DNA of 64,000 nucleotides from Desulforapulum autotrophicum (GCA_020723285.1 DYJE01000030.1:1-64000); one strand, 5' to 3'. Positions 11,101 through 19,353 are shown, counted from the first letter of the stretch. A program made the numbers and translations. The notes: generated by a model not told the origin, from the letters alone.

Positions 11101-14100
11101 AGCATTCCTCCGCTGCGGAGTGTGAAATCGGACAGTGTGGTGGGAAATATGCGGGATGCGGTGAGGTTCAGGTCACCCTGGATGTCCAGCAGACCGGAGT
11201 ATGCATTTACCGTTACACCGCTGGAAAAATATTGATAAAACCTGTCCCCGCAGCTTATGCTTCGTTCCGCTTCAAGATTCACAGTGCCGAATCCTGAAAC
11301 ATCAAGGGCCCCTCCTATATCCATGAAAGTCCCTTTCAAGGCCAGACTGCTGCTGTCCAAAAGGGCCTGACGGGATTCCGTGGCGTGATTGATCATACCC
11401 CAGCTGTTTTCAAGGGTCACGTCACGGGCTCTGAGCAGAACCTGCTGCCCGGAATCTCCGGAAGCCCTGATTTCCGGGGCGTCCAGGGTCAGGGTCCGGC
11501 CGATGTCCGCGTTCAGGGAATCCTTGAAGTTCAGGGCTCTCCCGCTGGCCAGAGTCAGGGCGTCGAAGCCGTCTGACGAGTATGTTTTAAGCAAGCCCGA
11601 GCTGATGTCCAGGCCATTTATGGTTTCTGTTTTTGTGACGGAAAGGGTGCCGCCGGTGACCCCGTCCACATCGGCGTGACCGGCCTTGAGGGACCCGTTG
11701 ACGGTGGTTTTTCCCTCAACATCCGTGTTGTCACGAAACGTCAGGTTCACCGTTCCCGCGTTTCCGGCGAGGGTTTTCGAAACAGGGCGGCCCGTTTCAT
11801 CGATGATTGTCCGGGTCACGGCCTGTGCTCCGCTCACGTCGATGAGGGAAGCTCCCTCGGTGGTGAGGTTGGCAGCGCTTTTCAGGGTTACGGTCCCCCC
11901 GTCAAGGGGGGTTAAAAGCAAGGCTCCGTTTTCATCGATCTCTCCGGCTTCCGGTTTGTTGTATCCCAGGGCCAGAATCTTTGCATTCTGCCCGAGGGTC
12001 ATACCCAGATCACCTGCTGTGAGACCGATGGTTCCCGCCGGGGCGTCCAAGGTTCCGTCGATGTCGATGCCCGGTCCCTTGGCCGTGATGCTGCCGCCGG
12101 GATCAGCGGTGATGCGGCTCCCGGACTCCATCACGATCCTGGATTTCGACATGACCTCCGGGCTTACTTCTTCAGCAAACTCCATGGTCTTGCCCGCCTC
12201 AAGGCTCACCTTTGTCTCTCCCGTTTCATCCCGGAAGACCGTGACCTGCTCTGCACTCCGCTCCGTGCCGCCCAGAGGACTTGTAAGTTTCACTGCTGAC
12301 AGGCCGAGATCCGCTCCGGTTTTCACCGTGAGATCGTAGCAGCTTGAGAGGTTCAGGCGGGTCACGCCGGTGTTGTCCAGTCTGTTGCCGGACAAAACAA
12401 GACCCAGGTCAAGACCCAGGGGGTCGGAGGCTGAGAAATCAGAGCCCAGAACACGTCCCGGTTCATCAGCCGTCACCGTGACGGTTTTGGCGAAAAGATC
12501 GAGTCTTCCGCCTTCACAGCCTTCCAGGGAATAGGCCGAAAGGGTGCCGTCCAGCACGAGATTGAGGCCCTGGAGCAGTATGGTTCCAGCGCCCCCACCC
12601 GCCACCCCGCCGTGAGCGGTGATTTCGTAACCACCGCTCACGTCAAGAAGGCTGCCCTCCTTCAGAATCACACCTTCTCCGCCTTCGTAGTTTTTGTCGA
12701 GAAGCTTGATGGTTCCGCCTTTTTCCTGACAGGCACGGATAGCTGTCCCCTCGGCCAGAGCCAAGCTGTTGTCCACGGTCTCACCTGCCGTTGAAATCAC
12801 GGAATGTTCTCCCAGATAGATTCGTTCGGGCAGGAGATCCCCTGACACATAAGAAGGGTTGGTTGTTGAACTGCCGATAAAAATTTCAGGGGTCGTACGG
12901 GTGTCTCCGGAAATCAGCGAAACCGTTCCGGCTGGAACGAGGATCTCTCCCTCCACGGTGATGTTTCGTGCGCCTGCATTGAACGAACCGCCTGCCGCCA
13001 GGCTCACGTGGGCTCCCCGTTCCACCGCCACCCGGGTGTCCGCACCGAGAGTCACCGTCGAAAGGCCGGACCCTGAAAGGGTATCCGCTGAAATCAGGGT
13101 TTTATACATCGTATAGGTATCACTGCTGAACTCCGAGAGAATGCCGAGATCCGCCGCCACGTCCATCAATGCCGTGTCAGCGGTAAAGGATTCCGGAAGT
13201 TCGTTTTTCTCTGCGACCACGGCGATCTCACCGGTAATGTTAACAGCGGATATGGCATTTTCATTCCTGTCCGCTTGCATGGTGTAGCCCATGGTCAAGG
13301 CCCCTCCCAGGGGCTGATCCAGTCCCAGGGCGTAAATCCGTCCGAATTCATTATCTGGCAGGCCGTCTTCGAGCTGGTACAGACCGGGCATAACCGAGCC
13401 GTCCAGAATGCCGTCCAGTACTGCCGACCGGCTGAAAATATTCAAGGTTCCCGCGTCGGCCCCGGTGTAAAAATCGGTGATCCGGGTTTTCACCGCCGAC
13501 GATCCGCCGAAATACACTCCGCCCAGGGTTTCGGTGATGCCGAAACGGCCGTAGCTTTTTTCATATTCGCCCAGGATGCTGTCGTACCTGAGGTTGCCGG
13601 GGGCGTCGCTGATGCTGTACACCCGGTTTCCGGACACCAGCCAGGTGGTGTCGGCGTACCCTTCTGCATAATGGGTGCTGCCGCCTTTGAAATCGAGAAC
13701 CGATCCGTCACGGGCGATGACTTCGCCGTTTATGGAAGTCAGGGTGATTTCTCCCCCTTGAACGGCTTTTTCGGCGGCGGTCACCTCCCTGTCGGACAGC
13801 GAGGAGGACACGTCACCGATGGAAGACCCGGCGTACACGGGAAAGGAGACCTCCTCGCCTTTCAGGATGCCGTCTTTCTGAAGCTGGTCGTCTTTCAGTT
13901 CCACGCTGTTTAGTTTCACCGTGACCACGCTTTCAGCGGCCGCGAGTTCGGCGGTGACGCCGGACACGTCGATGCGGCTTTTGCTGGAAAGGTAGATCCG
14001 GTCGCCGGCGGAGAGGGTCACTGTGCCTGCGGGGTTCAGGATCAGGCCTTTGTGGTCGATGGTGCTTCCCGCTGTCACGGTGATTTCGCCTGGAGTAACG

Positions 14101-15164
14101 GCGAAGGAGCTGTGGACTTTTTCCGGTGAATCGCTGATCAGGCAGACTGTCCGGCTGTCAGCCCCGGTAATGACGCTGTCCGTGCCTGAAAGGACGATCC
14201 GTCCGTTTTTCTTGGCGGCGGTGACGCTGCGGACAAGACCCGCCTGGTTTACACAGGACCCGTACAGCCCCACCTCCCCCAGGTCCGAGGTGATGCTGCC
14301 CGTGCTGTCGTTCAGAACCACCCGGTCTCCCGAGGTTTGTACATCCACCACGTTCATCAGTGTTTCAGCGTTTACTTTTTCGTACATCCGCACATAATCC
14401 CCGGCCCCGAGAACCACCCGGCCCATGGGGGCGTCGATGGTTCCGGTGTTCACCACATGGGGGGCCAGGAGAATCACCGCCCCGGCGTTGTCAGTCTGGA
14501 TCAGGCCGTGGTTCACAATATGGGCGTCAGTCGCTGTGCCGGTCATGCCGGTTAGGGCTTCGGTGCTGAACACCAGAGGGCTGTTCACTTGACTTTGTTC
14601 GTCGAGGGTCATGTCGGCAAAATACGTGGCTTTGTCCAGATCGTTGGGAAAAAGGTCGCTCAGAAAATCGTTTTTCAAGTTCAGGGCCGAGGCCGTAAGG
14701 CTGTGAACGTTCACCACCGCGCCCGAGCTGAACAGAAACCCGTTGGGGTTGATCAGGTACACCGTGCCGTCCGCCGTGAGCCGACCGAAAATCTGGCTGG
14801 GGTTCTGGTCGTGGATCCTGTTCAGCACCGACCAGGCCGCCTGTCCCTGCTGATCGAAGCGCGTGTGGGCGCTGGCCCCGATGTCGAAGCTTTCCCAGTC
14901 GATCACCGCCTTGTCCGCGGTCTGGTGGACCACCAGCTCATTGTCCGTGGCCTGGGACAAGGTGGCGTTCCGTACCACAGACCGCACCACCGGCAGGGCG
15001 TTCACCGACGGCGGCACCAGAGTGCCCGTATCCTTTCCATAATACCCCGGAATCACCGGTTGCGACGCCGCATAGGCATACGGCGTGTAAAACCCCGACT
15101 GCACAGCGATCATCGCCATGGCCGTCCATTGCCTGAATGTTTTCTTTCCTCGCGTCTTCTTCAT
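5130..15164 (-). CDS. Giant TpsA exoprotein, filamentous-haemagglutinin family
   Basis: 3344 aa. The start at 15164 gives a basic signal peptide MKKTRGKKTFRQWTAMAM ending at AYA-ASQ (residue about 33); an upstream in-frame extension to 15293 is rejected because it would bury this signal. A TPS secretion domain follows (residues about 50-290), with the hallmark NPSQIFGRL and LINPNGF (N139-G142). The bulk is a repetitive right-handed beta-helix of Gly/Ser/Thr/Asp-rich strands, such as repeated SGGSVTV and GGDIxV patterns. The last 400 residues resemble the DUF3739 region of filamentous-haemagglutinin-type proteins. It should cross the inner membrane by Sec and the outer membrane through the adjacent TpsB. 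Likely role: surface or released adhesin. It overlaps the next gene by 4 nt. No C-terminal toxin domain is evident. Confidence 0.92.
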   Translation of the reverse strand: MKKTRGKKTFRQWTAMAMIAVQSGFYTPYAYAASQPVIPGYYGKDTGTLVPPSVNALPVVRSVVRNATLSQATDNELVVHQTADKAVIDWESFDIGASAHTRFDQQGQAAWSVLNRIHDQNPSQIFGRLTADGTVYLINPNGFLFSSGAVVNVHSLTASALNLKNDFLSDLFPNDLDKATYFADMTLDEQSQVNSPLVFSTEALTGMTGTATDAHIVNHGLIQTDNAGAVILLAPHVVNTGTIDAPMGRVVLGAGDYVRMYEKVNAETLMNVVDVQTSGDRVVLNDSTGSITSDLGEVGLYGSCVNQAGLVRSVTAAKKNGRIVLSGTDSVITGADSRTVCLISDSPEKVHSSFAVTPGEITVTAGSTIDHKGLILNPAGTVTLSAGDRIYLSSKSRIDVSGVTAELAAAESVVTVKLNSVELKDDQLQKDGILKGEEVSFPVYAGSSIGDVSSSLSDREVTAAEKAVQGGEITLTSINGEVIARDGSVLDFKGGSTHYAEGYADTTWLVSGNRVYSISDAPGNLRYDSILGEYEKSYGRFGITETLGGVYFGGSSAVKTRITDFYTGADAGTLNIFSRSAVLDGILDGSVMPGLYQLEDGLPDNEFGRIYALGLDQPLGGALTMGYTMQADRNENAISAVNITGEIAVVAEKNELPESFTADTALMDVAADLGILSEFSSDTYTMYKTLISADTLSGSGLSTVTLGADTRVAVERGAHVSLAAGGSFNAGARNITVEGEILVPAGTVSLISGDTRTTPEIFIGSSTTNPSYVSGDLLPERIYLGEHSVISTAGETVDNSLALAEGTAIRACQEKGGTIKLLDKNYEGGEGVILKEGSLLDVSGGYEITAHGGVAGGGAGTILLQGLNLVLDGTLSAYSLEGCEGGRLDLFAKTVTVTADEPGRVLGSDFSASDPLGLDLGLVLSGNRLDNTGVTRLNLSSCYDLTVKTGADLGLSAVKLTSPLGGTERSAEQVTVFRDETGETKVSLEAGKTMEFAEEVSPEVMSKSRIVMESGSRITADPGGSITAKGPGIDIDGTLDAPAGTIGLTAGDLGMTLGQNAKILALGYNKPEAGEIDENGALLLTPLDGGTVTLKSAANLTTEGASLIDVSGAQAVTRTIIDETGRPVSKTLAGNAGTVNLTFRDNTDVEGKTTVNGSLKAGHADVDGVTGGTLSVTKTETINGLDISSGLLKTYSSDGFDALTLASGRALNFKDSLNADIGRTLTLDAPEIRASGDSGQQVLLRARDVTLENSWGMINHATESRQALLDSSSLALKGTFMDIGGALDVSGFGTVNLEAERSISCGDRFYQYFSSGVTVNAYSGLLDIQGDLNLTASRIFPTTLSDFTLRSGGMLTTLSSGVDEISPVYSAGGRLVLEAETIDHGGVLEAPMGSIVLCGKDRSGADTEDYQRADRVTLRENSRISTAGDAAVLYGNYTSDASVWLVTDKTANNSSTQMKFESLGDRSVVMAGETVVSEKNSSVDVSGGGSVYTYLFQNGVEGTTDPLKADKTCVLLPLAADAATGEGIWLSGGSGVAEGRYVVMSEEYAFQPGALIVTDMGAARNLASGTVSEAGYPVIIGYASAAGQDGHSPTAHAYVVRNAEAVLKEGNYSYKEKTAPDAGSFTVNAGTHVLDATLSGAGKDGGHGGTIDLSGAHVVIGETTDAAGKLVIDPSSLSGSGFENITLGGLDTEDLTVTAASRISVENLTLRGSLISLEGGSSIDTGLDGTGTVSLLSANGIVDLHPGSVIRAGEFLTLEGQGLNLGGTLAVEQGTLSLSAGSVSLVSGNTDFAAGSSGLILDQDLWDMVSDVRTLYLTSRKGISVDGGLSLEMQGGLVLDAATLSLDTDSGKGKTATLTAGTLSLENNGAKDVSPETPSADPEGNFSLSARENLTVAFADRAESDKETGVSRSISLTGAGKTMLNAGGELRLKGQGVLDAAGDLTLSAPVVTGLVSATEKTDGTTRYTTADTTVRAANGTLNLEGGGGVPVQECLGGSYRFEGLAVTHRGAIVTPSGTVSFIATGNADQGVTLKPGSVIDVSGTGDAPAGSVLISAAHGGVTSDSGSTVDVSAGGQGTAGSLTVSARENTVALIGALEGKGSDSRVDLDVNSIDDPALATVLNALNRGGLDDTVTLRVRNGDVTVTGGLSASDIHIGADRGDLTVASGVSLGRAADEGGTVVLDAGKDLVLENDSRITATGTAGNGGNVSLTAVSGVLALEQGALIDVSGAEAASGGSVTVNAVRKDGDSVAVNLDGTVKGASSVTVTAFDVKEGVTAVNAGVLADVKQETEDFMAAVAASGTVAKLLQNLTLTDRTGTEMEGSGLFRVAPGIELRSSGNMIFSTDWDMNGFATEPGTLVLRSEGDLTLSNGAALLSHPTLLNDLKTGTQRDSWNVILTAGADFGASDRSATADSGTAGKLTLSNGSLVYSESGDIRLSSRLAMALGWGREQFYSVENDGNYCSVASYDGSITLETGDTLTLTGGAVQNGTGDIDVSAAGDIEFKTRKTGNLSITGSVRTTGEAPDSLEGYQVGASVSNQSRFDLGFLYKNGGDITVQSGGDISGCPVEREWSVSTVLKNAEDVDEVHWAAGYGETTSKIYTNSPVWTQGIAAMGGGDVRIDTQGSLSCFGGVFGEGKLAAVAGGDLNGRFLVNKGTGRLYTAGSFGTDTVMENQTLELCDAAMTLFAQGSIALGSVVSPSMLNIHSDNLLYNRTNRTWNPGYSENASATIISGIGDISIKGRSGFFQSEINLRIEPEYGSWASILPPSLTLISGNDIHLIDNLSLFSSENGQLNLTAAGDIDKEDVDGSINLKATLDMWAYDLTLARTPILSLFDLLIDADSRLINYISVLPDHLNHVNDEKAVRIQAGGDIRNLNLVLPKKAEIIAGGDILDLGLTGQNLHADDLTLIKAGGDITFSTTVNKDENFAKIEMGGPGHVAVMAGGDIDLGNSEGITSVGSLWNPALSAEGCDILVVSGFAGAFDLDAVTRSGVFLDMVKALGTAYSTALGADGHTVGADMILAEVKKAVDGADEAFLSAFMDILGEEKDGGYVADDLIAAARAYLKQTLPGYTGPGETSDSKATENSAAGNIDMVRSQIATRSGGDISIIAKGDISVGQSVFSSSADKESTGINAMFTGDIDVFAIGDVNVNEARLMTWLGGDIGVWSDQGNINAGRGSRTEVSTGRSQVITNEDGTKVVRRTPVAVGSGIRALTFDPDGLEGKAEKPEPGNVFLFAPAGVIDAGEAGIAGSRLFLAAEKVLNVQNISFSQGAVGTPMVAESTVNLGAISGAGSLAASQVGDTASALSAVNKAFEESAKKMEETFLPSWLRVEFMGFDVNDGGM

Positions 15165-15260
15165 GTTCAAACCCCGGTTTTTTTTATCATATGCGACCAG
15201 CCCGACGATGGCTGTCAACTTACCAATTGGTGTTATCCCACAAACCTGCTGCGGCCACGC

Positions 15261-15290
15261 GTAGGTCGGCTTGAGGCACGAAAGCCGACA
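15261..15290. repeat. REP-like palindrome between tpsB and tpsA
   Basis: gtaggtcggctt, loop gaggcacg, then aaagccgaca. Same family as the elements at 9, 125, 25396, 27194, 27550, 41066 and 41174. It is the only sizeable gap (142 nt) inside the otherwise overlapping TPS cluster, so in the RNA it would form a hairpin downstream of the tpsB stop. It could tune mRNA stability or relative expression of tpsB and tpsA (inference). Confidence 0.7.
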
Positions 15291-15306
15291 CATGCCCCCA
15301 TCCTTT

Positions 15307-17130
15307 TCAAAACGCCCACTTCACCCGAGCGTATCCCCGCCCTTCCCCGGCTTCGGTCTTATCCGTCCGCTCCAGGGCCACGCCAAAGTCCAGACCGTAG
15401 CTGACATACCGGGTCACATACCCTCTCAGCCCCACACCCGCACCCTGAATCGTCCCCGGCTGTTCCTCGCCGGGCAGCGGGTCCTTGAGACTCAGCCAGG
15501 CCATGTCGTAAAACACGTAGGGACGAGCCTTGAACCGCTGGACCACGCCATTTTTCTCATCCGTTTCTTCATGCTTCCATCGGCGGTACAGGTTCACCGC
15601 CTCAGGCCATGCGATCTCAAGAGACACGCTCACCGCATTGTCGCCTGCGGCTTCGCTCTCATAGTAGCCTCTCACGCTTTCCATACCGCCGGTGGAATAC
15701 TGTTCATTTGAAATCAGGGGCTGGTCCGTGACCTGGCCGTCGATTTTCAGATTCAGCCCGAACCCGGCGGGAAGGGCCGCCGCGATTTCTGCTCCGGATT
15801 TAAAGACGATGTAATTGCCCCTGGCCTTGAACCGTTTGTTCTCATACTCCGACACATCCATGGCCACGCCCCGTGGTGCCATGTTAAGTCCCGCGTTCAG
15901 GGTGGTTTTCACGTTCTCGTTTATCCAGGTCCCCTGGTAGGCAAAAGAGAGGGGGGCGTAACTCACCGGGGTCACGTCCGCTGTATTGTCTTCGCCGCCA
16001 TAGTATAGAACGTCCTTGAACCGCTTGTGATCCACACCCGCTGTGACGTTGTGGACGTAAGCGCTTGTGCCCGGCAAGGGGATCACATACCGAAGGCCCG
16101 CCATGGTTCCTTCGCCCACCACCTTGAAGCTTTCGCCGAATGCCGACTCGCTGTCTGAAAACACGCTGTAAAACGCCATCATGTGATTGACGTTCCAGGG
16201 TGCCCGGATCATATAGGAAAGGCTGAGGGCCCTGACCTCGTCCATGTCTTCCGGCGAGGTCTGGAACTGCACCGACAGGGAATGCTCTTTCTGCCAGAGG
16301 TTGTCGTAATGGATCACGCCGTTGGCCCGAAGATCCGTGGTGTTGGCCGACGCCCTGTTGTTCAGCTCCAGGCTTCCATGAAGGGGCATCTTGTCCGTCA
16401 CCGCCAGTTCCACGTCCACGGTTCCCGGGGTCTGGCCGGGCATAAGCACGGGCTTCACCTTGAGGTCCGGGTTCATGTTGAGCTGGTTCAGCTCCCGCTG
16501 GGCCCTGGGCAGGTACAGAATTTCACCGGACGCGAACGCCGGAAGTCCGTTCAGGATTTTTTCCATGGTGAAATACCGGTTGCCCGTCACTTCGACGTTC
16601 GCGAGCCGGGCCTCCACCACGTCAAACACCACAATGCCGGTGTCGGCGTTCTGCTCGGGGATGTTCACCATCACTGTGGGGTAACCCGATTCCCGGTACA
16701 GCTTTTCAAGAGCGGCCCTGACCTTGTCCATGTCTTCACCGGTTTTGCCCTTTCCCGTGAATGATGCTACGGCCCGGGTCAGCGTTTCCTCAGGAAGAAG
16801 GGTGTTGCCCTTGATTGTGATGGCGTTCACATCAAAGCGGATTTCCGTGTCTCCCCCTGGGTCTTCGGTTTCCGCAGCCTGGGTGCCCTGGATCGCGAAC
16901 ACCAGCAGAACAGCGGCCGCCACAAGAAACCCGCGAAGCCACCGTACGTTCAAAACCCAGCGATTTTCATGGATGACACCCCAAAAATCCACCGGAGCCG
17001 TCCGGAATAAGGCCCTAAAGCCTGAAAGCGTCACGCCGCTTACGGTTCGTGTCACCGCACCCTCTTTATTCCTCGCAATCATCGCGGCAATCTTCCGTTT
17101 CGAGAACCGGATCTCCGGCACCCTGTTCAT
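15307..17130 (-). CDS. TpsB outer-membrane transporter (ShlB/FhaC/HecB family)
   Basis: 607 aa. A hydrophobic signal segment lies unusually far in (residues about 66-85, GFLVAAAVLLVFAIQG), so the true start may be downstream, for example the ATG at 17082, or the signal may be extended. Two POTRA-type domains follow: about 95-170 (VNAITIKGNTLLPEETL) and 172-245 (ARLANVEVTGNRYFTMEKI). A 16-strand type barrel follows to a C-terminal GYARVKWAF with terminal Phe. The VRGYYESEAAGDN motif is the VRGY/F tip of loop L6, which is conserved in Omp85/TpsB proteins. It secretes the TpsA encoded next. The start overlaps the 3' end of the FKBP-thioredoxin gene by up to 65 nt. Confidence 0.9.
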   Translation of the reverse strand: MNRVPEIRFSKRKIAAMIARNKEGAVTRTVSGVTLSGFRALFRTAPVDFWGVIHENRWVLNVRWLRGFLVAAAVLLVFAIQGTQAAETEDPGGDTEIRFDVNAITIKGNTLLPEETLTRAVASFTGKGKTGEDMDKVRAALEKLYRESGYPTVMVNIPEQNADTGIVVFDVVEARLANVEVTGNRYFTMEKILNGLPAFASGEILYLPRAQRELNQLNMNPDLKVKPVLMPGQTPGTVDVELAVTDKMPLHGSLELNNRASANTTDLRANGVIHYDNLWQKEHSLSVQFQTSPEDMDEVRALSLSYMIRAPWNVNHMMAFYSVFSDSESAFGESFKVVGEGTMAGLRYVIPLPGTSAYVHNVTAGVDHKRFKDVLYYGGEDNTADVTPVSYAPLSFAYQGTWINENVKTTLNAGLNMAPRGVAMDVSEYENKRFKARGNYIVFKSGAEIAAALPAGFGLNLKIDGQVTDQPLISNEQYSTGGMESVRGYYESEAAGDNAVSVSLEIAWPEAVNLYRRWKHEETDEKNGVVQRFKARPYVFYDMAWLSLKDPLPGEEQPGTIQGAGVGLRGYVTRYVSYGLDFGVALERTDKTEAGEGRGYARVKWAF

Positions 17131-18448
17131 AGGTTTTTTTCCCTGTTTTCCGGTCGTCGGACCACTGGAGCAGCTCGTTTCTCATTTTCGATGCGTCCCT
17201 GTAACCCTTGAGATCCCGGTACACCGAACGGTCCGTGTTCATCAGAACCGTCATGGGGTAGCCTTCCTGCTTGAACTTTTCCTTGATGGACGTGTTGGCG
17301 CTGGAATCCACCTTCACCCACAGGTAGTCTTCAGCCAGGGTCCTCAGCCGGGGATCGGGAAACACTTCTTTTTCCGTTTTCTCGCACCAGGGGCAGTCTT
17401 TTTTATAGAGAAAGAGAACCAAGGGTTTTTTGACTTTTCCCATGGCCTCGACGCCCCTTTCGTAATCCGTGATCCAGAATATGGACCGGTCGCCGATCTT
17501 TGAGGCTTTGACCACATTCACCACCGTCGCCTCCATGGTCATGGGTTTTCCCGCGCCCCTGGGATTGAAATCCACGGTGAAATGCGTCTTGTCCATGGCC
17601 GATACACGGCCTTTGTCCGCGTCCAGGACAAATTCGGCACCCATGTCAGGAACAAGTTCCAGAACCACCTGGTTTTTGTCTTTGGTGATTTTTGTCAGTC
17701 CCAGACTGTCCCGTTCCTCGCGGTCCTTGTCATGCTTCACCGCCATCAGAACCTTTCCGTCTTTCACCCCCCGGATCTCCGCCGCCACATGGGGGGCCAT
17801 CATGACGACACCGCCTTTTTCAGGCTCGTTACCAAAGCTGGCTTTGAATTCCGCGGTGTCCATCACGGATTCCAGGGGAATCTGCCTGAACCGGGGGAAT
17901 CGGGACACTTTTTTCTCGTCATAGGACAGGCCGCCTTTGCCGGGTTCAAGGGTCACGCGCTTTTTTTCGCCTTTTTTCATGCCCAGGAAATAGCCGGTGA
18001 TGTCCGTGCCGTTCATGCCGCCGGTGATCACAAAGGTTTCCGGCCTGTGGATTTCATTCCGGATGTCGCCGGGGTCGGGAAGGGGTTCGCCGTTCCTTCC
18101 CCGTTTTCCCGCTTCCGAAGCCAGCGTGGTCTTGATGAGTGTCCTGTCGTGAAGCCTCAGGGAATAATCCACATCCACCATGTCGCCTGCCTGGACCACA
18201 TCGCCTTTCTCATCGGGATATACACTGATTTCGGTTTTCCCTTCCGCCTTGGCCTGGGCCAGAGCCCGGTCGAGAACGGCGTTGAAATCCCCCGGTCCCG
18301 AACCGGCCGGGGCTTCCTCTCGGCCCGCATCTTTTTCAGGCGTGTCCCCGCCATACATCCCCGCGAAAACGGAAAGGGCGATCACAGTCAGCGCCGCGCA
18401 GAAAAGGGCGGCCCATGTTTTTTTTCCTGGATTGACCTTGGGTCTCAT
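17066..18448 (-). CDS. Periplasmic FKBP/SlyD-like domain fused to thioredoxin
   Basis: 460 aa. An N-terminal signal or anchor helix (residues about 11-30) precedes an FKBP-type region. The core is VVQAGDMVDVDYSLRLHD and FLGMKKGEKKRVTLEPGKG, and an inserted flap-like domain ends in FTVDFNPRGAGKPM, equivalent to the SlyD VDxNHPLAGxxL motif with the His lost. A thioredoxin-fold domain follows (about 335-440), with active site CPWC near residue 352 and a cis-Pro (GYPMTV). It likely combines prolyl isomerase/chaperone and disulfide chemistry in the periplasm. As the second gene of the TPS cluster it may hold TpsA or TpsB folding-competent (inference). It overlaps the preceding gene by 4 nt. A DsbD-like reductant is not seen nearby. 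Confidence 0.82.
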   Translation of the reverse strand: MRPKVNPGKKTWAALFCAALTVIALSVFAGMYGGDTPEKDAGREEAPAGSGPGDFNAVLDRALAQAKAEGKTEISVYPDEKGDVVQAGDMVDVDYSLRLHDRTLIKTTLASEAGKRGRNGEPLPDPGDIRNEIHRPETFVITGGMNGTDITGYFLGMKKGEKKRVTLEPGKGGLSYDEKKVSRFPRFRQIPLESVMDTAEFKASFGNEPEKGGVVMMAPHVAAEIRGVKDGKVLMAVKHDKDREERDSLGLTKITKDKNQVVLELVPDMGAEFVLDADKGRVSAMDKTHFTVDFNPRGAGKPMTMEATVVNVVKASKIGDRSIFWITDYERGVEAMGKVKKPLVLFLYKKDCPWCEKTEKEVFPDPRLRTLAEDYLWVKVDSSANTSIKEKFKQEGYPMTVLMNTDRSVYRDLKGYRDASKMRNELLQWSDDRKTGKKTYEQGAGDPVLETEDCRDDCEE

Positions 18449-19353
18449 GATTTGTTTTCTCCTGACGGCGTCACCGTGTCGTTCTCCGGTCCTTCTTTGT
18501 CTTTCTGAATATCCTGATCATCCGTTTCATGGCCTTCATCCGGCCTGGGCGTCTTGTCGATGCCGACGATTTCCACATCGCAGGTCAGGGTCTCACCGCC
18601 AAAGGGATGGCCGTAATCGATAACGAAACGTTTGTCCTCGATGCGGATGATTTTTCCAAGCAAGGGCGGGGTCCGGATGAGCCGCCCCATTTCGGCCCGG
18701 ATGTCGATGCGGTAATATTCGCCATCATGGCTGAGCACACCGGGGCCGAAGGGCATGTCCAGGATGTCGCCGTCGTTGAACTCGATTTCGACCTCGGCCT
18801 TGTCCCTGGCCGTGTCCACGCTCCGGACCACATAAGAAAGATTGCCGCTCACCTTGCCCCGGTCTCCCGCCACCGGTTCCCTGCCCGTCTCTTTGGCCAT
18901 GGCGGACAATACCACCTCTTTTTTCAGGGGATAGCGACGTTTTGTGTTTAGGGAAAGGTAACGGTCCGGGTCCTCAAGATCCGGCGGCTCCGAGCTGGTC
19001 AGGGTGACATTTCGGGACTCGCCCAGGGCCATGCCCGGGATCTGTGTGGCCAGACAGGTGATCACCTCGTTTTCAAAGGATTTCAGTTTGCCGTAAAGGG
19101 GGCCGGAAAGACCGCTTCCCGCCACGGTTTTCACGGGTCCTTCCTTGTCCGGCGGAAAAAAAACCGGGCTGATTTTGTCACTGTCCTTCACCGGCAGAGT
19201 GGAATAGATCAGCTGGCCGTCAGCCAGGCGGCAGGACACGTGAAGTTCCACCCTGTCCCCTTTTGCGACCCGTAGTTTTTCAGCGGACATCGTGGCGCAA
19301 CCCGCAAAAACGGCTGCCACGGCAACAACCATGATTTGTTTCAGCACACCCAT
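18445..19353 (-). CDS. SlyD/FKBP-like lipoprotein
   Basis: 302 aa from the ATG at 19353. This gives a lipoprotein signal (VVAVAAVFAGCATMSAEK, Cys at about residue 19). Longer in-frame starts would bury the signal. The body holds two stretches like the insert-in-flap part of SlyD: AKGDRVELHVSCRLADGQLIYST, and RFVIDYGHPFGGETLTCDVEI near the C-terminus, matching the VDxNHPLAGxxLxFxVxV signature. The last 35 residues are acidic and low complexity. It is the first gene of the TPS cluster and overlaps the FKBP-thioredoxin gene by 4 nt. Likely a periplasm-facing lipid-anchored chaperone/isomerase. Catalytic activity is uncertain because the FKBP core is divergent. Confidence 0.72.
   Translation of the reverse strand: MGVLKQIMVVAVAAVFAGCATMSAEKLRVAKGDRVELHVSCRLADGQLIYSTLPVKDSDKISPVFFPPDKEGPVKTVAGSGLSGPLYGKLKSFENEVITCLATQIPGMALGESRNVTLTSSEPPDLEDPDRYLSLNTKRRYPLKKEVVLSAMAKETGREPVAGDRGKVSGNLSYVVRSVDTARDKAEVEIEFNDGDILDMPFGPGVLSHDGEYYRIDIRAEMGRLIRTPPLLGKIIRIEDKRFVIDYGHPFGGETLTCDVEIVGIDKTPRPDEGHETDDQDIQKDKEGPENDTVTPSGENKS

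Noticed and set aside
15165-15293. 43-residue N-terminal extension of TpsA
   Set aside because: It would run through the REP palindrome and place the signal peptide internally; the ATG at 15164 yields a normal signal.
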